Source: Magicicada septendecula (lineage: Eukaryota > Arthropoda > Insecta > Hemiptera > Cicadidae). Taken from it: DNA of 64,000 nucleotides. A model generated the notes under the pieces. It had not been told where the DNA came from. It did not search any database and was given only the letters and a program-made list of their open reading frames with translations. Within the stretch, counting starts at the first letter, position 1; every line of letters starts with the position of its first letter. This document shows positions 11,969 to 23,182 of the stretch, piece after piece. The position numbers and the translations under genes were made by a program. The stretch is taken from assembly GCA_034769895.1 (NCBI GenBank), contig CM068367.1, positions 711,536,196 to 711,600,195 of the forward strand. The letters run 5' to 3'.

Positions 11969-13020
11969 TTACAGCCTAAACCGGTTTTCACCTTTAGAAG
12001 GCTTCATCAGAGGCTGCCGTAGGTAGCGCTGTCCGTCTTGTTGTTGGCGACGGGATAGATTTTCGAAAGATCGATGCTGTGTGTGTGGTGAGATGTGTTC
12101 GAATAATGCGTGCGATTTGAATTGTGTCTGTTCGTTTAGGATGTCGTTTTTATTTGTTTTTGTGTGTTTGTATATTTCTAATTGTTCTAGAATGTCTAGT
12201 TTTCGGCCTTTTGTGTGTACGTGTAGAATGTTCATGTTATTGTCGATGTTTTTATATGTGTGGTTTGCTTCAATGAGGTGGTTTGCAAAGGCGGGTTCAA
12301 TGTATCTCTGTTTGAAGCTACGTCCTGTCTGGCCTATGTAGAATTTATTGCAATTTAGCTTGTATACACCGGGTAGATCGAATTTGTTTTGTGCTTTGTG
12401 CGTGCGTTTTGATAGTGTGTGTTCTGTTTTGTTAGTAGTTTTGTAAGCGATTCTGTATCCTGCTTTTTTTAATTTGTGGGCAATTTTTTCAGTTTGTTTG
12501 TTGATGTATGTTAGTGTTATGAATTTGTTGTTTTCTGTCTTTGTCTGTTGTTTGTTTGTTTTGTGTAGGAGTTTACTGACTATTGTTCTGTCATATCCGT
12601 TAGATTCTGCTAGATATTTTATCGTGTTTAGTTCGTCTTTGTAGTCTTTTTCATCAAAGGGGATGTTGTTAAGTCTATGTATCATGGTTCTAAAAGCAGC
12701 TAGTTTGTGTTGTGTTGGTTGATTGGAGGTGTTGTGTATTAGTGTGTCAGTTGTAGTTGGTTTTCTGTATATACTGAATTTGTGCTTGTGTTCTAGTTTT
12801 GTGATGGAGAGGCCTAAGAAGTTTATGGTATTGTTGTGTTCGTATTCGGCAGTGAAGGTTATGTTTTTAAGTATTTTGTTTATGTGCGTTAGTAACTGTT
12901 CACATTGTCTTTTGTTTCCCCTGTATAGTATTAGAATGTCATCAACGTATCTGTGCCAATATAATATTTTATGTGAGTGTCTGTCATTGTTTGCGAGTAT
13001 TTTTGTTTTTTCTAAGTGTT
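11969..13020 (-). pseudogene. PLE reverse transcriptase/GIY-YIG endonuclease, minus copy, 5'-truncated
   Basis: One open frame on the minus strand from the junction at 13020 to a stop at 11969. It begins inside the reverse transcriptase, just before the catalytic YVDDILILYRG motif. It continues through the thumb region (FLGLSITKLEHKHKFSIYRK) and a linker to a C-terminal GIY-YIG nuclease (GVYKLNCNKFYIGQTGR, then R and E downstream). Penelope-like elements join these two enzymes in one protein. The reverse transcriptase N-terminal half is missing, so this copy is not functional. The last 15 codons overlap the hammerhead motif at 11972-12016. Confidence 0.85.
11972..12016 (-). ncRNA. Hammerhead ribozyme of PLE, minus copy
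   Basis: Mirror of 14666-14710: stem I CAGCCT/AGGCTG (six pairs), CTGATGA, a short hairpin with CCTT/AAGG, GAAA, and the self-complementary stem III AACCGGTT directly followed by T and the second strand of stem I. The tiny stem III is what is described for hammerheads of Penelope-like elements, which are thought to work as dimers. Confidence 0.7.
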
Positions 13021-13549
13021 GGAGATAGTGCGTTTTGTTAGTGTGTGTTCTGTTTTGTTAGCAGTTTTGTAAGCGATTCTGTATCCTGCTTTTTTGAATT
13101 TGTGGGCAATTTTTTCAGTTTGTTTGTTGATGTATGTTAGTGTTATGAATTTGTTGTTTTCTGTCTTTGTCTGTTGTTTGTTTGTTTTGTGTAGAAGTTT
13201 ACTGACTATTGTTCTGTCATATCCGTTAGATTCTGCTAGATATTTTATCGTGTTTAGTTCGTCTTTGTAGTCTTTTTCATCTAAGGGGATGTTGTTAAGT
13301 CTATGTATCATGGTTCTAAAAGCAGCTAGTTTGTGTTGTGTTGGGTGATTGGAGGTGTTGTGTATTAGTGTGTCAGTTGTAGTTGGTTTTCTGTATATAC
13401 TGAATTTGTGCTTGTGTTCTAGTTTTGTGATGGAGAGGTCTAAGAAGTTTATGGTATTCTTGTGTTCGTATTCGGCAGTGAAGGTTATGTTTTTATGTAT
13501 TTTGTTTATGTGCGTTAGTAACTGTTCACATTGTCTTTTTTTCCCCCTG
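13021..13549 (-). pseudogene. PLE fragment, reverse transcriptase thumb region
   Basis: A partial copy of the same PLE. It starts at FRGKKRQCEQLLTHINK just after the catalytic motif and ends at KRT, where the sequence jumps to the 5' part of the 11969-13020 copy. It covers about 175 residues of thumb and linker with a few substitutions (for example NFLDLSI where the other copies have NFLGLSI). The junction at 13020/13021 is abrupt and in a different frame, so it adds no function. Confidence 0.75.
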
Positions 13550-14713
13550 AACATTATCACAAAACCAAACTACTTTACTTATAACAATAAATACTACACA
13601 CAGAACGATGGCTTACCCATGGGCTCCCCCATATCCAGCATTCTAGCAGAAGTCTTCCTCCAACACTTAGAAAAAACAAAAATACTCACAAACAATGACA
13701 GACACTCACATAAAATATTATATTGGCACAGATACGTTGATGACATTCTAATACTATACAGGGGAAACAAAAGACAATGTGAACAGTTACTAACGCACAT
13801 AAACAAAATACTTAAAAACATAACCTTCACTGCCGAATACGAACACAACAATACCATAAACTTCTTAGGCCTCTCCATCACAAAACTAGAACACAAGCAC
13901 AAATTCAGTATATACAGAAAACCAACTACAACTGACACACTAATACACAATACCTCCAATCAACCAACACAACACAAACTAGCTGCTTTTAGAACCATGA
14001 TACATAGACTTAACAACATCCCCTTTGATGAAAAAGACTACAAAGACGAACTAAACACGATAAAATATCTAGCAGAATCTAACGGATATGACAGAACAAT
14101 AGTCAGTAAACTCCTACACAAAAAAAACAAACAACAGACAAAGACAGAAAACAACAAATTCATAACACTAACATACATCAACAAACAAACTGAAAAAATT
14201 GCCCACAAATTAAAAAAAGCAGGATACAGAATCGCTTACAAAACTACTAACAAAACAGAACACACACTATCAAAACGCACGCACAAAGCACAAAACAAAT
14301 TCGATCTACCCGGTGTATACAAGCTAAATTGCAATAAATTCTACATAGGCCAGACAGGACGTAGCTTCAAACAGAGATACATTGAACCCGCCTTTGCAAA
14401 CCACCTCATTGAAGCAAACCACACATATAAAAACATCGACAATAACATGAACATTCTACACGTACACACAAAAGGCCGAAAACTAGACATTCTAGAACAA
14501 TTAGAAATATACAAACACACAAAAACAAATAAAAACGACATCCTAAACGAACAGACACAATTCAAATCGCACGCATTATTCGAACACATCTCACCACACA
14601 CACAGCATCGATCTTTCGAAAATCTATCCCGTCGCCAACAACAAGACGGACAGCGCTACCTACGGCAGCCTCTGATGAAGCCTTCTAAAGGTGAAAACCG
14701 GTTTAGGCTGTAA
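13550..14713 (+). pseudogene. PLE reverse transcriptase/GIY-YIG endonuclease, plus copy, 5'-truncated
   Basis: An uninterrupted frame of about 388 codons. It opens in the reverse transcriptase with QNDGLPMGSPISSILAE (motif 4). The catalytic YVDD is at 13733-13744, followed by thumb motifs, a basic linker, and a GIY-YIG nuclease at about 14306-14570 with GVY at 14312-14320 and FYIG at 14339-14350. In the family, the reverse transcriptase copies RNA onto a nicked chromosome end made by the nuclease. The longer frame that starts at 13349 is an artefact: its first 67 residues come from the antisense of the neighbouring fragment. The N-terminal reverse transcriptase motifs are absent. The stop lies inside the hammerhead motif. 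Confidence 0.85.
14666..14710 (+). ncRNA. Hammerhead ribozyme of PLE, plus copy
   Basis: Stem I is CAGCCT (14666-14671) with AGGCTG (14705-14710). The core box CTGATGA is at 14672-14678. Stem II is the hairpin 14679-14692 (GCCTT, loop CTA, AAGGT). The second box GAAA is at 14693-14696. Stem III is the self-complementary AACCGGTT (14696-14703). T at 14704 is the nucleotide before the predicted cut. All conserved hammerhead positions are present. Stem II begins with an unpaired A, the weakest point. The motif overlaps the last codons of the PLE frame. Confidence 0.72.
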
Positions 14714-14856
14714 GGTAAATCTTTACGATTTTACTTATAAAAAACTTAGTGTTCCGAGTCGTCAAACAATAGTGATATTTAAACATTTTATCTAATAATT
14801 AGTGTCCCGTGTTAGAAAACATGTGCAATACATATTATAAAAAGAAGGATATTGTT

Positions 14857-15590
14857 TTTACTTCCATGTTCCATAAGGAAATGGATGGTGAAAAAATCGT
14901 GTTCGAGATAAGGGCTGATTCTGATTGTACTACCCTCAAAACATAAAGAAGTAATTTTTTGAAAGATGTCTGTGTGTAGAATTTTGTCTATGGCGAATGA
15001 TAACTGCCGCAAATTCAAATAATTTTTTGCATATTGTACAGGACTCAAGGTCTGTTGATTTTGGTGAAGATCGGTTAAGGAGAAAGGGTAGTTTACCTGC
15101 AACGTTTTATGTTTTAACAAGAGTAAAGTACTTAATTTTGATAAATAAAGTATCCTGAAAAGGTCATAATAATCCACTGTAGAAAGGTAGATGAAATATC
15201 TATAAATGAAAAGGGGTAGGGGGAAGTTGAAGGGGGAGGGGATAATTTTCTATAATTTAAAATGATAGGTGAAGGGGAGGGGATAATTTTGTATGTGTAC
15301 TACGTTATCGGCAACAAAGAAGAAGTTTGTTGATAAAATTCCTTCACGGGCTGTTTGGCCATGATCCAATGTTTTCTGCAAACCAGACGTTTCGGAAGTG
15401 CCATCGACTGCCATCATCAGTGAAAATCAAGTGCGCTAACGTGAGGTCGTATATGTTAGTGACCACAATTCTGTGGTTGAGGCTGAAGATAGAAATAGTT
15501 TCTGTAGAAATATTTCATTTCTAAAACGATTTTAAATATAAATCTTAAAACATGGAAGTCATGTATAGTTCTCCACACGGATATTTTCAT
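14857..15590. repeat. E-repeat, copy in block C
   Basis: Nearly identical to the copy in block B. One satellite unit of about 165 bases (about 14980-15150), a purine-rich section, and the right section with the hammerhead-like fold on the minus strand. Confidence 0.75.
15383..15423 (-). ncRNA. Hammerhead-like fold in E-repeat (block C)
   Basis: On the minus strand: CTGATGA (15420-15414), stem II with one mismatch, GAAA (15393-15390), ACGT, then C. Same fold and same weak stem I as in blocks A and B. Confidence 0.45.
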
Positions 15591-17427
15591 TATTTGCATC
15601 AAATAGTATCCAGATCAAATTATGTGTATGGAGTTCTGGAAAAATTAGATAGGCATAAAATTTTTTTATTTTATTTTAAACTGTATTATGTTTGGAAGTA
15701 TCCCAAAGTAAATTTAACATTAATCATGTCAATCAATGAGGCCAGTCCAGTTTTTTAAGGCTAGGAGAATCCTTGAAATGTTTGGAGCATCAGTAGGTCA
15801 TCATGATGGATCAAATCATCAAACTTCAGTTTCTGTGAAAAACTGGCAGATTTGAGTAGTCAGTTGATAAAGGATGGTATTGTAAAAGCAACAATTCTTT
15901 CAGAATTATTATATAACCCTGTCAGTCTGCAAATAACTATCACTCCTTTAGATCATCAGCAGATTTAAACTTTTCTTATTTGTGCTAGGAATGTATCATG
16001 TAAAACTGCTGGAAGTATGGTATACAAAGTTTCTATTATCCTTTTCAAGGTTGATGACCAAAACAAAAAGTACTACTTATAATTCATCATTGTAGCAGTT
16101 ACACAGCAGTATACTAAACATCTCTTGGTTAATACCTGTACTCTGGTCAGGTAGCACACAATGAATCATTCAAAACAAGTACAATTCAGTGTCAATGTCA
16201 AGTGTTTATGTGTCACTGCTACCCATAGTGAATTATTTGTATTGTACATAACAAATAGTATTCTGACTGTACACGTTTTTCATCTGACAAGAATTTTATA
16301 CTTAGGCAAACTCATTTAATGGTGTAACCTTCTGTAATATGTGCCAAACAAGTATTCATAAAATTAATATTTGTGTCAAATTGTGTTTTATTTATTTCAA
16401 ACAAAATCTGTTTTGTGGACATAACTTTATTATTATGTTATTTCTTTTTAGTATCCCTGATAGATTTGCATGATCAAAACTTTTAATACTAAAACTTTTT
16501 TCAGCTGATAACCATGCTTTGTTGAGATTATTAACAAAAAGTTTTGCTCATTCAGTGATGTGGCATCTTCAGTGATAAAGTTGAGTCTCATCGTGGTAAA
16601 ACTACTGAAGACTTCATAGAATTGGAAAATTAATGAAAATAATATTCTTACAACCAGTGCAAGAATTATGAACTTAAAACAGTGGAATGAATTATTGAAT
16701 ACCAGATACTCTCAATTGCTAAAACAAACACACTTATATTACAACAGTTCTCTTTATATAATTATCCAGGACACATTGTATAGCCTACAAACAGTAATAA
16801 AAAAATCACAATAGTTTACAACACAAACAATTGATCATTTGTCACTTTCATTAAAAACTGCTGTCTAATATGAATGCACAACCTATATGAATACACAACC
16901 TACTACACCAACTTTCTAAAACTCAGCTGGTTCCAGATGAATGCCAAGAGTGTGGCTCTAGAATATTCTGCAGTGCTGCTGATTAACAGTATGTGATCAG
17001 CATCACATAGAGTACTACACATATAAGCTATCTAATTGACTTGGTATTACAATATTAGTAAAATGTGCTTGTTAACCAAATAGTGTGTTGTTACTCCTGG
17101 AAATCCCATTTCACTAAGAGCATTTTAGAAGTCTGGGTTATCTTTTATGTTTCACTCCACAAACATGCCTTTAGTTCAGCATTTCTTAACCTATTGGGCA
17201 TGAGCCACTGCTGGGTCCCGAGAGGGCATTTGGAGGGTTGCAAAGTCAGGTTCGGAAATTTATTTACTGTGTCTTAAAACCCTACTACATGTAAATAACT
17301 AAGATATACCATTTTAACAATTTAAATTCAACCTGTTTTGTACATAGTCTAAACTGTACATTTTTGTTATTCATGCTCTACCATTGCTTTTTACCAGCTC
17401 TGATGTTTAACTCTCTATAACTAGATT

Positions 17428-17876
17428 GAAAGTTGCTTCCCAGAGGGATACAGTGAATTCAATTGGATTCAAGACCCATTCTTGTATTTTGAAAGTTCTA
17501 ACATGTTCTCAGTAAAACTAAATGAGCAATTGTGTGATATCATCTGTGATGCTGGGATTAAAACTAAATTTTTAGTAAATTATTTTGTATAGTTAGTGAT
17601 AACATGAGACATGTCATGGACAACAAAATCCATAACCTTTTAGATTCTGACTTAACAAAGTTCTGGATATCTTTAAGAGACGAATATCCTGAACTTTCGG
17701 AGTTGCTCATCCCATTTCCCACCTCATTCTTGAGTGAAATGGGATTTTCATCTCAAGTGAAAAGCAAGCACAGAAATAGACTTGCCGCACACTCAGATTT
17801 ATGACTTAATTTAACCACTCTTGAATCCAACATACCCCAGCTTTTGCAGAAAAAGCAGCCCCAACTGTCACATTAG
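17428..17876 (+). pseudogene. hAT (ZBED5-like) transposase C-terminal relic, copy C
   Basis: Third copy of the decayed hAT C-terminal segment, with the frame break at the same place and the motif MGFSSQVKSKH. It differs from copies A and B by scattered substitutions (for example HRNRLAAHSDL). Confidence 0.75.
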
Positions 17877-18109
17877 TAACTAATGATTAGTTAGGCAAGT
17901 AAAAACTCTTTTGTTTTCAACTTCAGCATGTGTTTATTAGAGCAAATTAGTCTTTTGAATTACATATTTGCTTTTTGCTTTTCTATAATTAAGTGTACTG
18001 TATATATAATTTGTTTAAGCATAAAAGAAGGCTTAAAGTTCTCAGTGTTACCAAAAATATGATTATAAAGTGGGTGCACACCCCTACAAGTAGTTCTGCC
18101 ATGCACACC

Positions 18110-19716
18110 CCTACAAGTCTAATTAATTTTAAAAATCTAAAAGGTTAAGTTAGATAATTAAACGTAGACACAACCTCCCAAAATCGTCTCTGTACTGTAA
18201 TTATGTGCGATAAATGGAAAATAATTTCTGTACTTCCAATAAGTACACCCTTTTAATAAAATATTTGCCAATAAACCCCAATAAAATATGCACCAATAAC
18301 GAAGCCTACTATCTAACTTATCTAAGTTAGATAATTAAACGTTGACACAACCTCCCAAAATCGTCTCTGTACCGTAATTATGTGCGATACATGGAAACTA
18401 ATTTCTGTACTTCCAATAAATACACCCTTTTAATAAAATATGTGCCAATAAACCCCAATAAAATATGCAAATAGGTTATAGGTCTACGTTCTAAATTGGA
18501 ACTAGGTTTTAATTCCGGTACTTCGAATAAATACAGCCTTTAATGTTATGTACAGCAGCCTTGTATCCATACAATAATTTAATGTACACTAACAAAGGAA
18601 ATTTTTGCTAAATCTAATTAATTTTAAAAATCTAAAAGGTTAAGTTGCATTGTTAAACGTAGACACAACCTCCAAAAATCGTCTGTGTACCGTAATTATG
18701 TGCGATAAATGGAAAATAATTTCTGTACTTCCAGTAAATACACCCTTTTATTGTACACTAACAAAGTAAATTTTATTTAAGTTACATTGTCGTACATAAC
18801 CTTCATAACCTGGCGTTAGTTACTTGTGAAGAAAACAGTTCTAGTACACATCGAAAACGGAAAAAAATACAAACGTGGAGACGGAAGTTGTCTTTGGCCG
18901 CAGGCAATATGAAAGACCCGAAATGTTTGTTAAATTAATTCATTTTAAAAATCTAAAAGGTCAAGTTACATTGTTAAACGTAGACACAACCTCCCAAAAT
19001 CGTCTGTGTACCGTAATTATGTGCGATAAATGGAAACTAATTTCTGTACTTCCAATAAATAGATCCTTTTAATAAAATATGGGCCAATAAACCCCAATAA
19101 AATATGCAAATTAGTTATAGGTCTACGTTCTAAATTGGAACTAGGTTTTAATTCCGGTACTTCGAATAAATACAGCCTTTAATGTTATGTACAGCAGCCT
19201 TGTATCCATACAATAATTTAATGTACACTAACAAAGGAAATTTTTGTTAAATCTAATTAATTTTAAAAATCTAAAAGGTTAAGTTACATTGTTAAACGTA
19301 GACACAACCTACAAAAATCGTCTGTGTACCGTAATTATGTGCGATAAATGGAAAATAATTTCTGTACTTCCAGTAAATACACCCTTTTATTGTACACTAA
19401 CAAAGTAAATTTTATTTAAGTTACATTGTCTACATAACCTCCATAACCTGGCGTTAGTTACTTGTGAAGAAAACAGTTCTAGTACACATCGAACACGGAA
19501 AGAAGTACAAACGTGGAGACGGAAGTCGACTTTTACCGCAGGCTATAGTGAAAGACCCGTAAAGTTTATTTAAGTTACAATGTCGTACATAACCTCCATA
19601 ACCTGGCATTAGTTACTTGTGAAGAAAACCGTTCTAGTGCACATCGAACACGGAAAAACAATAGAAACGCGGAGACGGAAGTTTTCTTTGGCCGCAGGCT
19701 ATAGTGAAAGACCCAC
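18110..19716. repeat. R-repeat array of block C
   Basis: Four to five degenerate R-units with the same phrases as at 2290-3130. The terminal motif (GGAAAAAA.TACAAACG to GAAAGACCC) is repeated three times. No coding sequence is seen. Confidence 0.7.
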
Positions 19717-20015
19717 TATACCTATAGTTACAATTGAGAATAATTTATAATTGGTTATTGTAACGATCCCATATAATATTACCAATGATTTATAATTGGC
19801 AGTCAAAATTAAAAGGCTAGTACTTTATTCTTTGCTGCACATAAATAATGAAAATCTAATTACCAAATAGGTATAATAAAAGAGTTATTCAGTTTTAAGT
19901 TATTTGTGTTTGTTGCATGTTTCCATACGTCTCTACAGCACTGGATACGCTAGTGTTGGTACGCTTGCATTTTCATAGCTTTTGAAGGTTACAGGTTAGT
20001 TTAAAGCAGAAGAAA

Positions 20016-20136
20016 ATGGGTAATATGATTTCTAGTGGTTATTCGCTGTATATGCATCCTGATGTAACACCTGCTCCAGATACGAAACCAAAGTTTGATC
20101 CATTATACGGATTTCCAGAAGGAAGAGTACAAAAAG
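20016..20136 (+). CDS. NDUFB7: NDUFB7 exon 1 (mitochondrial complex I subunit B18)
   Basis: The ATG at 20016 opens 40 codons plus one base. The peptide starts MGN, keeping the glycine-2 that is myristoylated in mammalian B18. It contains HPDVTPAPDTKPKFDPLYGF and PEGR, the conserved N-terminal signature of the family. The exon ends AAAAAG before a GT donor (20137). Its last base G joins AG at the start of exon 2 to give glutamate, producing the family-conserved E-M-(V/I)-A-T. NDUFB7 is an accessory subunit on the intermembrane-space side of the complex I membrane arm, imported through the Mia40 relay. It was too short to stand out as an open frame. I identified it by the splice-phase match with 59143-59311. 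Confidence 0.9.
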
Positions 20137-20710
20137 GTATTGTACCGTGACAAAGATCATTATGCAGAGCCTTAGTGGAAGGTTGTGCTTAATTTTATAG
20201 ATAGACGTCTTTAACAGTCTTTTGTTAAAAATAATATCATTGCTACAATATTAGCGAATTTGTTTTTTTGCCGTAATAGTTATTCAATGTTTAAATTGAC
20301 AAAAGTACTTTTCAAACTTGACTGTATACAGTGGAACTTGGTTATTACGGCCTCGGCTGTTACGTCACCTCGGGTGTAGCGTTATTTTGTCACAAGTCCG
20401 GTCAAACTGATATATTTAACATTATAAAAATTCCCGGTTTTAACGTCACTAAATATTGTACTACTCTGTTATAGCGTCAAAATTTCTCAGATATTTTACT
20501 CTAAATTTCATATAAACGTATATATGTGCGCGCGCGCTACGCCCATGGCTACAGACATACATTGTATGCAAGCGATAAGCACTGTAACAGGACCGCCGGC
20601 GCCAGGCGGTGTCTGGCGACTGACATGTCTCCTCACCACTCTCACCGGGTCAGTAGCACTGCGCGTCTCGAGGCTGTTGTTCACGCCACGCTGTTACAGT
20701 ATTTACTGTA

Positions 20711-23021
20711 CAGTAGGGTGGAACGAAAATGGCCTTTTTTTAATTTTTTTTTGTTAGTTTTGTAATAGTGGGGAAAAGTTGCCTTTTAGGTTCAAAAAGA
20801 AGGAAAAAAAATTTGGTTGCTATACTACAACATCTTGAGGTGCCGCAAAGAGCTTAAAATTTGTAAAAAAATTGAAAAATTATAAACTTTGATAAATTAT
20901 TTTTTATGGTTTTCTTGTACATATAATGTTACAAAAGATAGTTGTAAATACATATATAAGCATTAGAATTGGAAAAAATTATTAATTACAAAATATAATA
21001 ATAATAAAAAAATATTTTTTAATGTCAAAAAGTTTGTATTTTTGCTAATTTTGAAACTTTTGCGAACATTTTGGTTGTTATAAATAGTCGTAAATAAGGT
21101 TGAAATAAAAGCTCGTCAAATCAATTATATATTTTTTTTATTAGAGCACACGTAAAAAAATATCATAATACAATTTCAAAGACATTGAAAGTTCATTTTT
21201 TATGATTTAAAAAACCCTTAATAATTACAAATGTTACAGCTGCAAATTGTTTGTTTCTACTTCATTGACACATTAAACTGTTTTTATGTATCAAATTTTG
21301 GCGTGTTCTCACGTGAGTCAATTTTTGCTCTTATATATCCTTCTCTTGCGATTTTACCACAGACATTTTGAGCCGATTCGGTCACCAGTTTCACAGCTCT
21401 TTCCACTGCTTGCGTGTGACAAGGAAGCCGGGGAAAGTCGATAAGCGGGTCCACTTTACTATTTGGTTGAGCTTCAGATGTCTTCCGTATAAAGTCTTTG
21501 AGAGAGTCAATGGAAACATGTTTTACCAAGGGGGGTTCAGTTACGTCATTTTCAGCCCATGAGATCATGTCGATGTAATCCTTTGCATCAAAGTTTATCT
21601 TTGGAACTTTAAAGTTCCTGACTCCGCCTCTACTTTCTGTTCTTGCTTTTAAAACACGTCGTAAACCAAGTTCTCTTACATTTTTGCGCTCATCATATAG
21701 CATGGACAAAAGGAGATTTTCTCCAGCAGCAAAGTACCCATTTCTTTGAATAACTGGGTCTAGAACGTTCTTGAAATCATCAGAGAGATAGCGTGAATAT
21801 GAGATAAGCTTAAACAGATGTTTGGAACCATAAGTACATGAAGGTTTTAACTTAATGTTAAACCACACAGGTGCATACACTTTCACAATGTACTCAGCCA
21901 GAGTCTTAAGGTTTTCAGTTGGATTTTCAGTTGCCACATACAATCTAAGTATACGGTTTGCTAATGTAAGCCACCTGGAGTGAGCAAGTTTTCCAGGATT
22001 TCTTAAAGATAAATCTAGTGAGCAATTTCCACTTGATACAGCGATACACATATCCAATAAATACTTCTGATCTGCACTTAAATCATTTATGTTTTCCAAA
22101 AGAGGAAGGTTATTTTCAATTGGCAAGAAAGTAACCACAGGAAAATTAGCACAGTTTTCCAGCTGCTGACCTATTTCGCCTTTAAACTCATTGGGTCCCT
22201 TCGTTTTACCATCTAAATGACAAAAAAGATGTCGCAAAGGTAGCTCATTTCCATGGAACAAACAAACTAACCATTGTAAAGGTCTTCCTATTTCATTTTC
22301 CATCAAAGAAATCACACCATTTATGTCCAGTGTTTACAACGGTTCCATCACACCCAATAGCAGTAAAGTTCAAAACTTGTTCGTTGTGTTCTCTATCTTC
22401 AAGAAACACATAATACTGTCTGCTATGTCTTTTCCAGTGCCAGATTTAGGTGTTACGTGGCCTAAAAACTTTGAGTTTGGTTCCTCTATTAGTGAAACGT
22501 GGTCTTCTGAAATAACTTTTTTGTACAACTTAATTACTTTCTTTTCTTGATGCAATATGTTTTTATCAGTAGTTACACTATTGATGGAATGCAATAGTTA
22601 AACTGTTTTTATCTTTCTATTCATATTAAAACGCCTATTTGAAACTTTTTATTGCATAATCGAGACACGTAAAATCTTTGAAAAAGTTACAAAAAGTGTG
22701 TTTTTATAAAACTTTACCGCTCTTGCGGCACCTCAAGACATAATCCAAAAAGTTAAAAAAAAATTGTATGTCTTTTTTTATGTAAAAACTGCTTTTTTGA
22801 CAGTATTTGAAATAAAAAAAAAATGTTTGACAACTTCTTAAAAAAACTTAAAAATGTAGCAAAAATTGCAATTTTATGAAAATTTATCGTCCTTGCGGCA
22901 CCTCAAGACATGCTCCAATATTTTTCATATTTTTTTTTTATCTTATCTACACCAAAAGGCAACTTTTCCGCGCTATTACAAATTAAAAATCCAAACTTGG
23001 TTTTTTCGTTCCACCCTACTG
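20711..23021 (-). mobile_element. Unclassified DDE transposon nested in Tigger
   Basis: A perfect 19-base terminal inverted repeat begins CAGTAGGGTGGAACGAAAA at 20711 and ends at 23021. TA duplications lie at 20709-20710 and 23022-23023. Just inside the ends are subterminal inverted copies of TTGAGGTGCCGCAA (20833 plus strand; near 22725 and 22893 minus strand). The transposase lies on the minus strand and is broken. I recognise the protein family from animal genomes but cannot place it in a named superfamily with confidence. Confidence 0.85.
21284..22594 (-). pseudogene. DDE-type transposase of unclassified family
   Basis: Two frames on the minus strand: 22594-22370 (74 residues, N-terminal side) and 22315-21284 (343 residues). 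The gap between them, in a third frame, encodes an IGCDGTVVNTG motif with a likely catalytic aspartate, so there are two frameshifts. The long frame starts near IGRPLQWLVCLFH, with NELPLRHLF and HLDGKTKGPNEF following. It continues to HSRWLTLANRILRLYV, YAPVWFNIK, VIQRN, ELGLRRVLKAR and the strongly conserved C-terminal PCHTQAVERAVKLVTE and PKFD. These motifs recur in many uncharacterised animal proteins, which this context shows to be transposases. The catalytic roles of the motifs are inferred. Confidence 0.7.
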
Positions 23022-23182
23022 TACAGTATTGTTTACACGTAGTCTCGTCTCTGTTTTTGGTTGTTATTGTTTCTGTATCTGCTCGTACTGTGACAGTTTC
23101 TTTTGTGTGTTTTATAACTTAAGTTTCGGTAGCCACTGTTTATAGAATTTTATACGTAGGTCTACATTTTTATACAGTAATC

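Larger units (their letters stand above)
11902..14780. mobile_element. Inverted Penelope-like element cluster
   Basis: Three pieces of one PLE family. Two are on the minus strand (11902-13020 and 13021-13549, the second a partial repeat of the first) and one is on the plus strand (13550-14780). The 3' ends face outward and the 5'-truncated ends meet near 13550. Each outer end runs through GACTCGGAACAC and AATATCACTATT. The same terminal sequence recurs as a short palindrome at 30130-30354. Truncated, inverted and partly tandem copies are typical of Penelope insertions. The cluster lies exactly between blocks B and C. Confidence 0.85.
14781..19716 (+). repeat. Segmental duplication block, copy C
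   Basis: Third copy, in the same order as block A: E-repeat, spacer, ZBED-like relic, R-units. It lacks both the ZMYM1-like insert and the MITE, so it is the most ancestral-looking copy. Its R-unit tail is longer, with the terminal phrase GCAGGCTATAGTGAAAGACC repeated at about 18900 (degraded), 19540 and 19700. It ends about 300 bases upstream of NDUFB7 exon 1. Confidence 0.85.

Noticed and set aside
13349-13549. First 67 residues of the 454-codon frame that ends at 14713
   Set aside because: They are the antisense of the neighbouring PLE fragment and join the true reverse transcriptase frame only by chance at the inverted junction.
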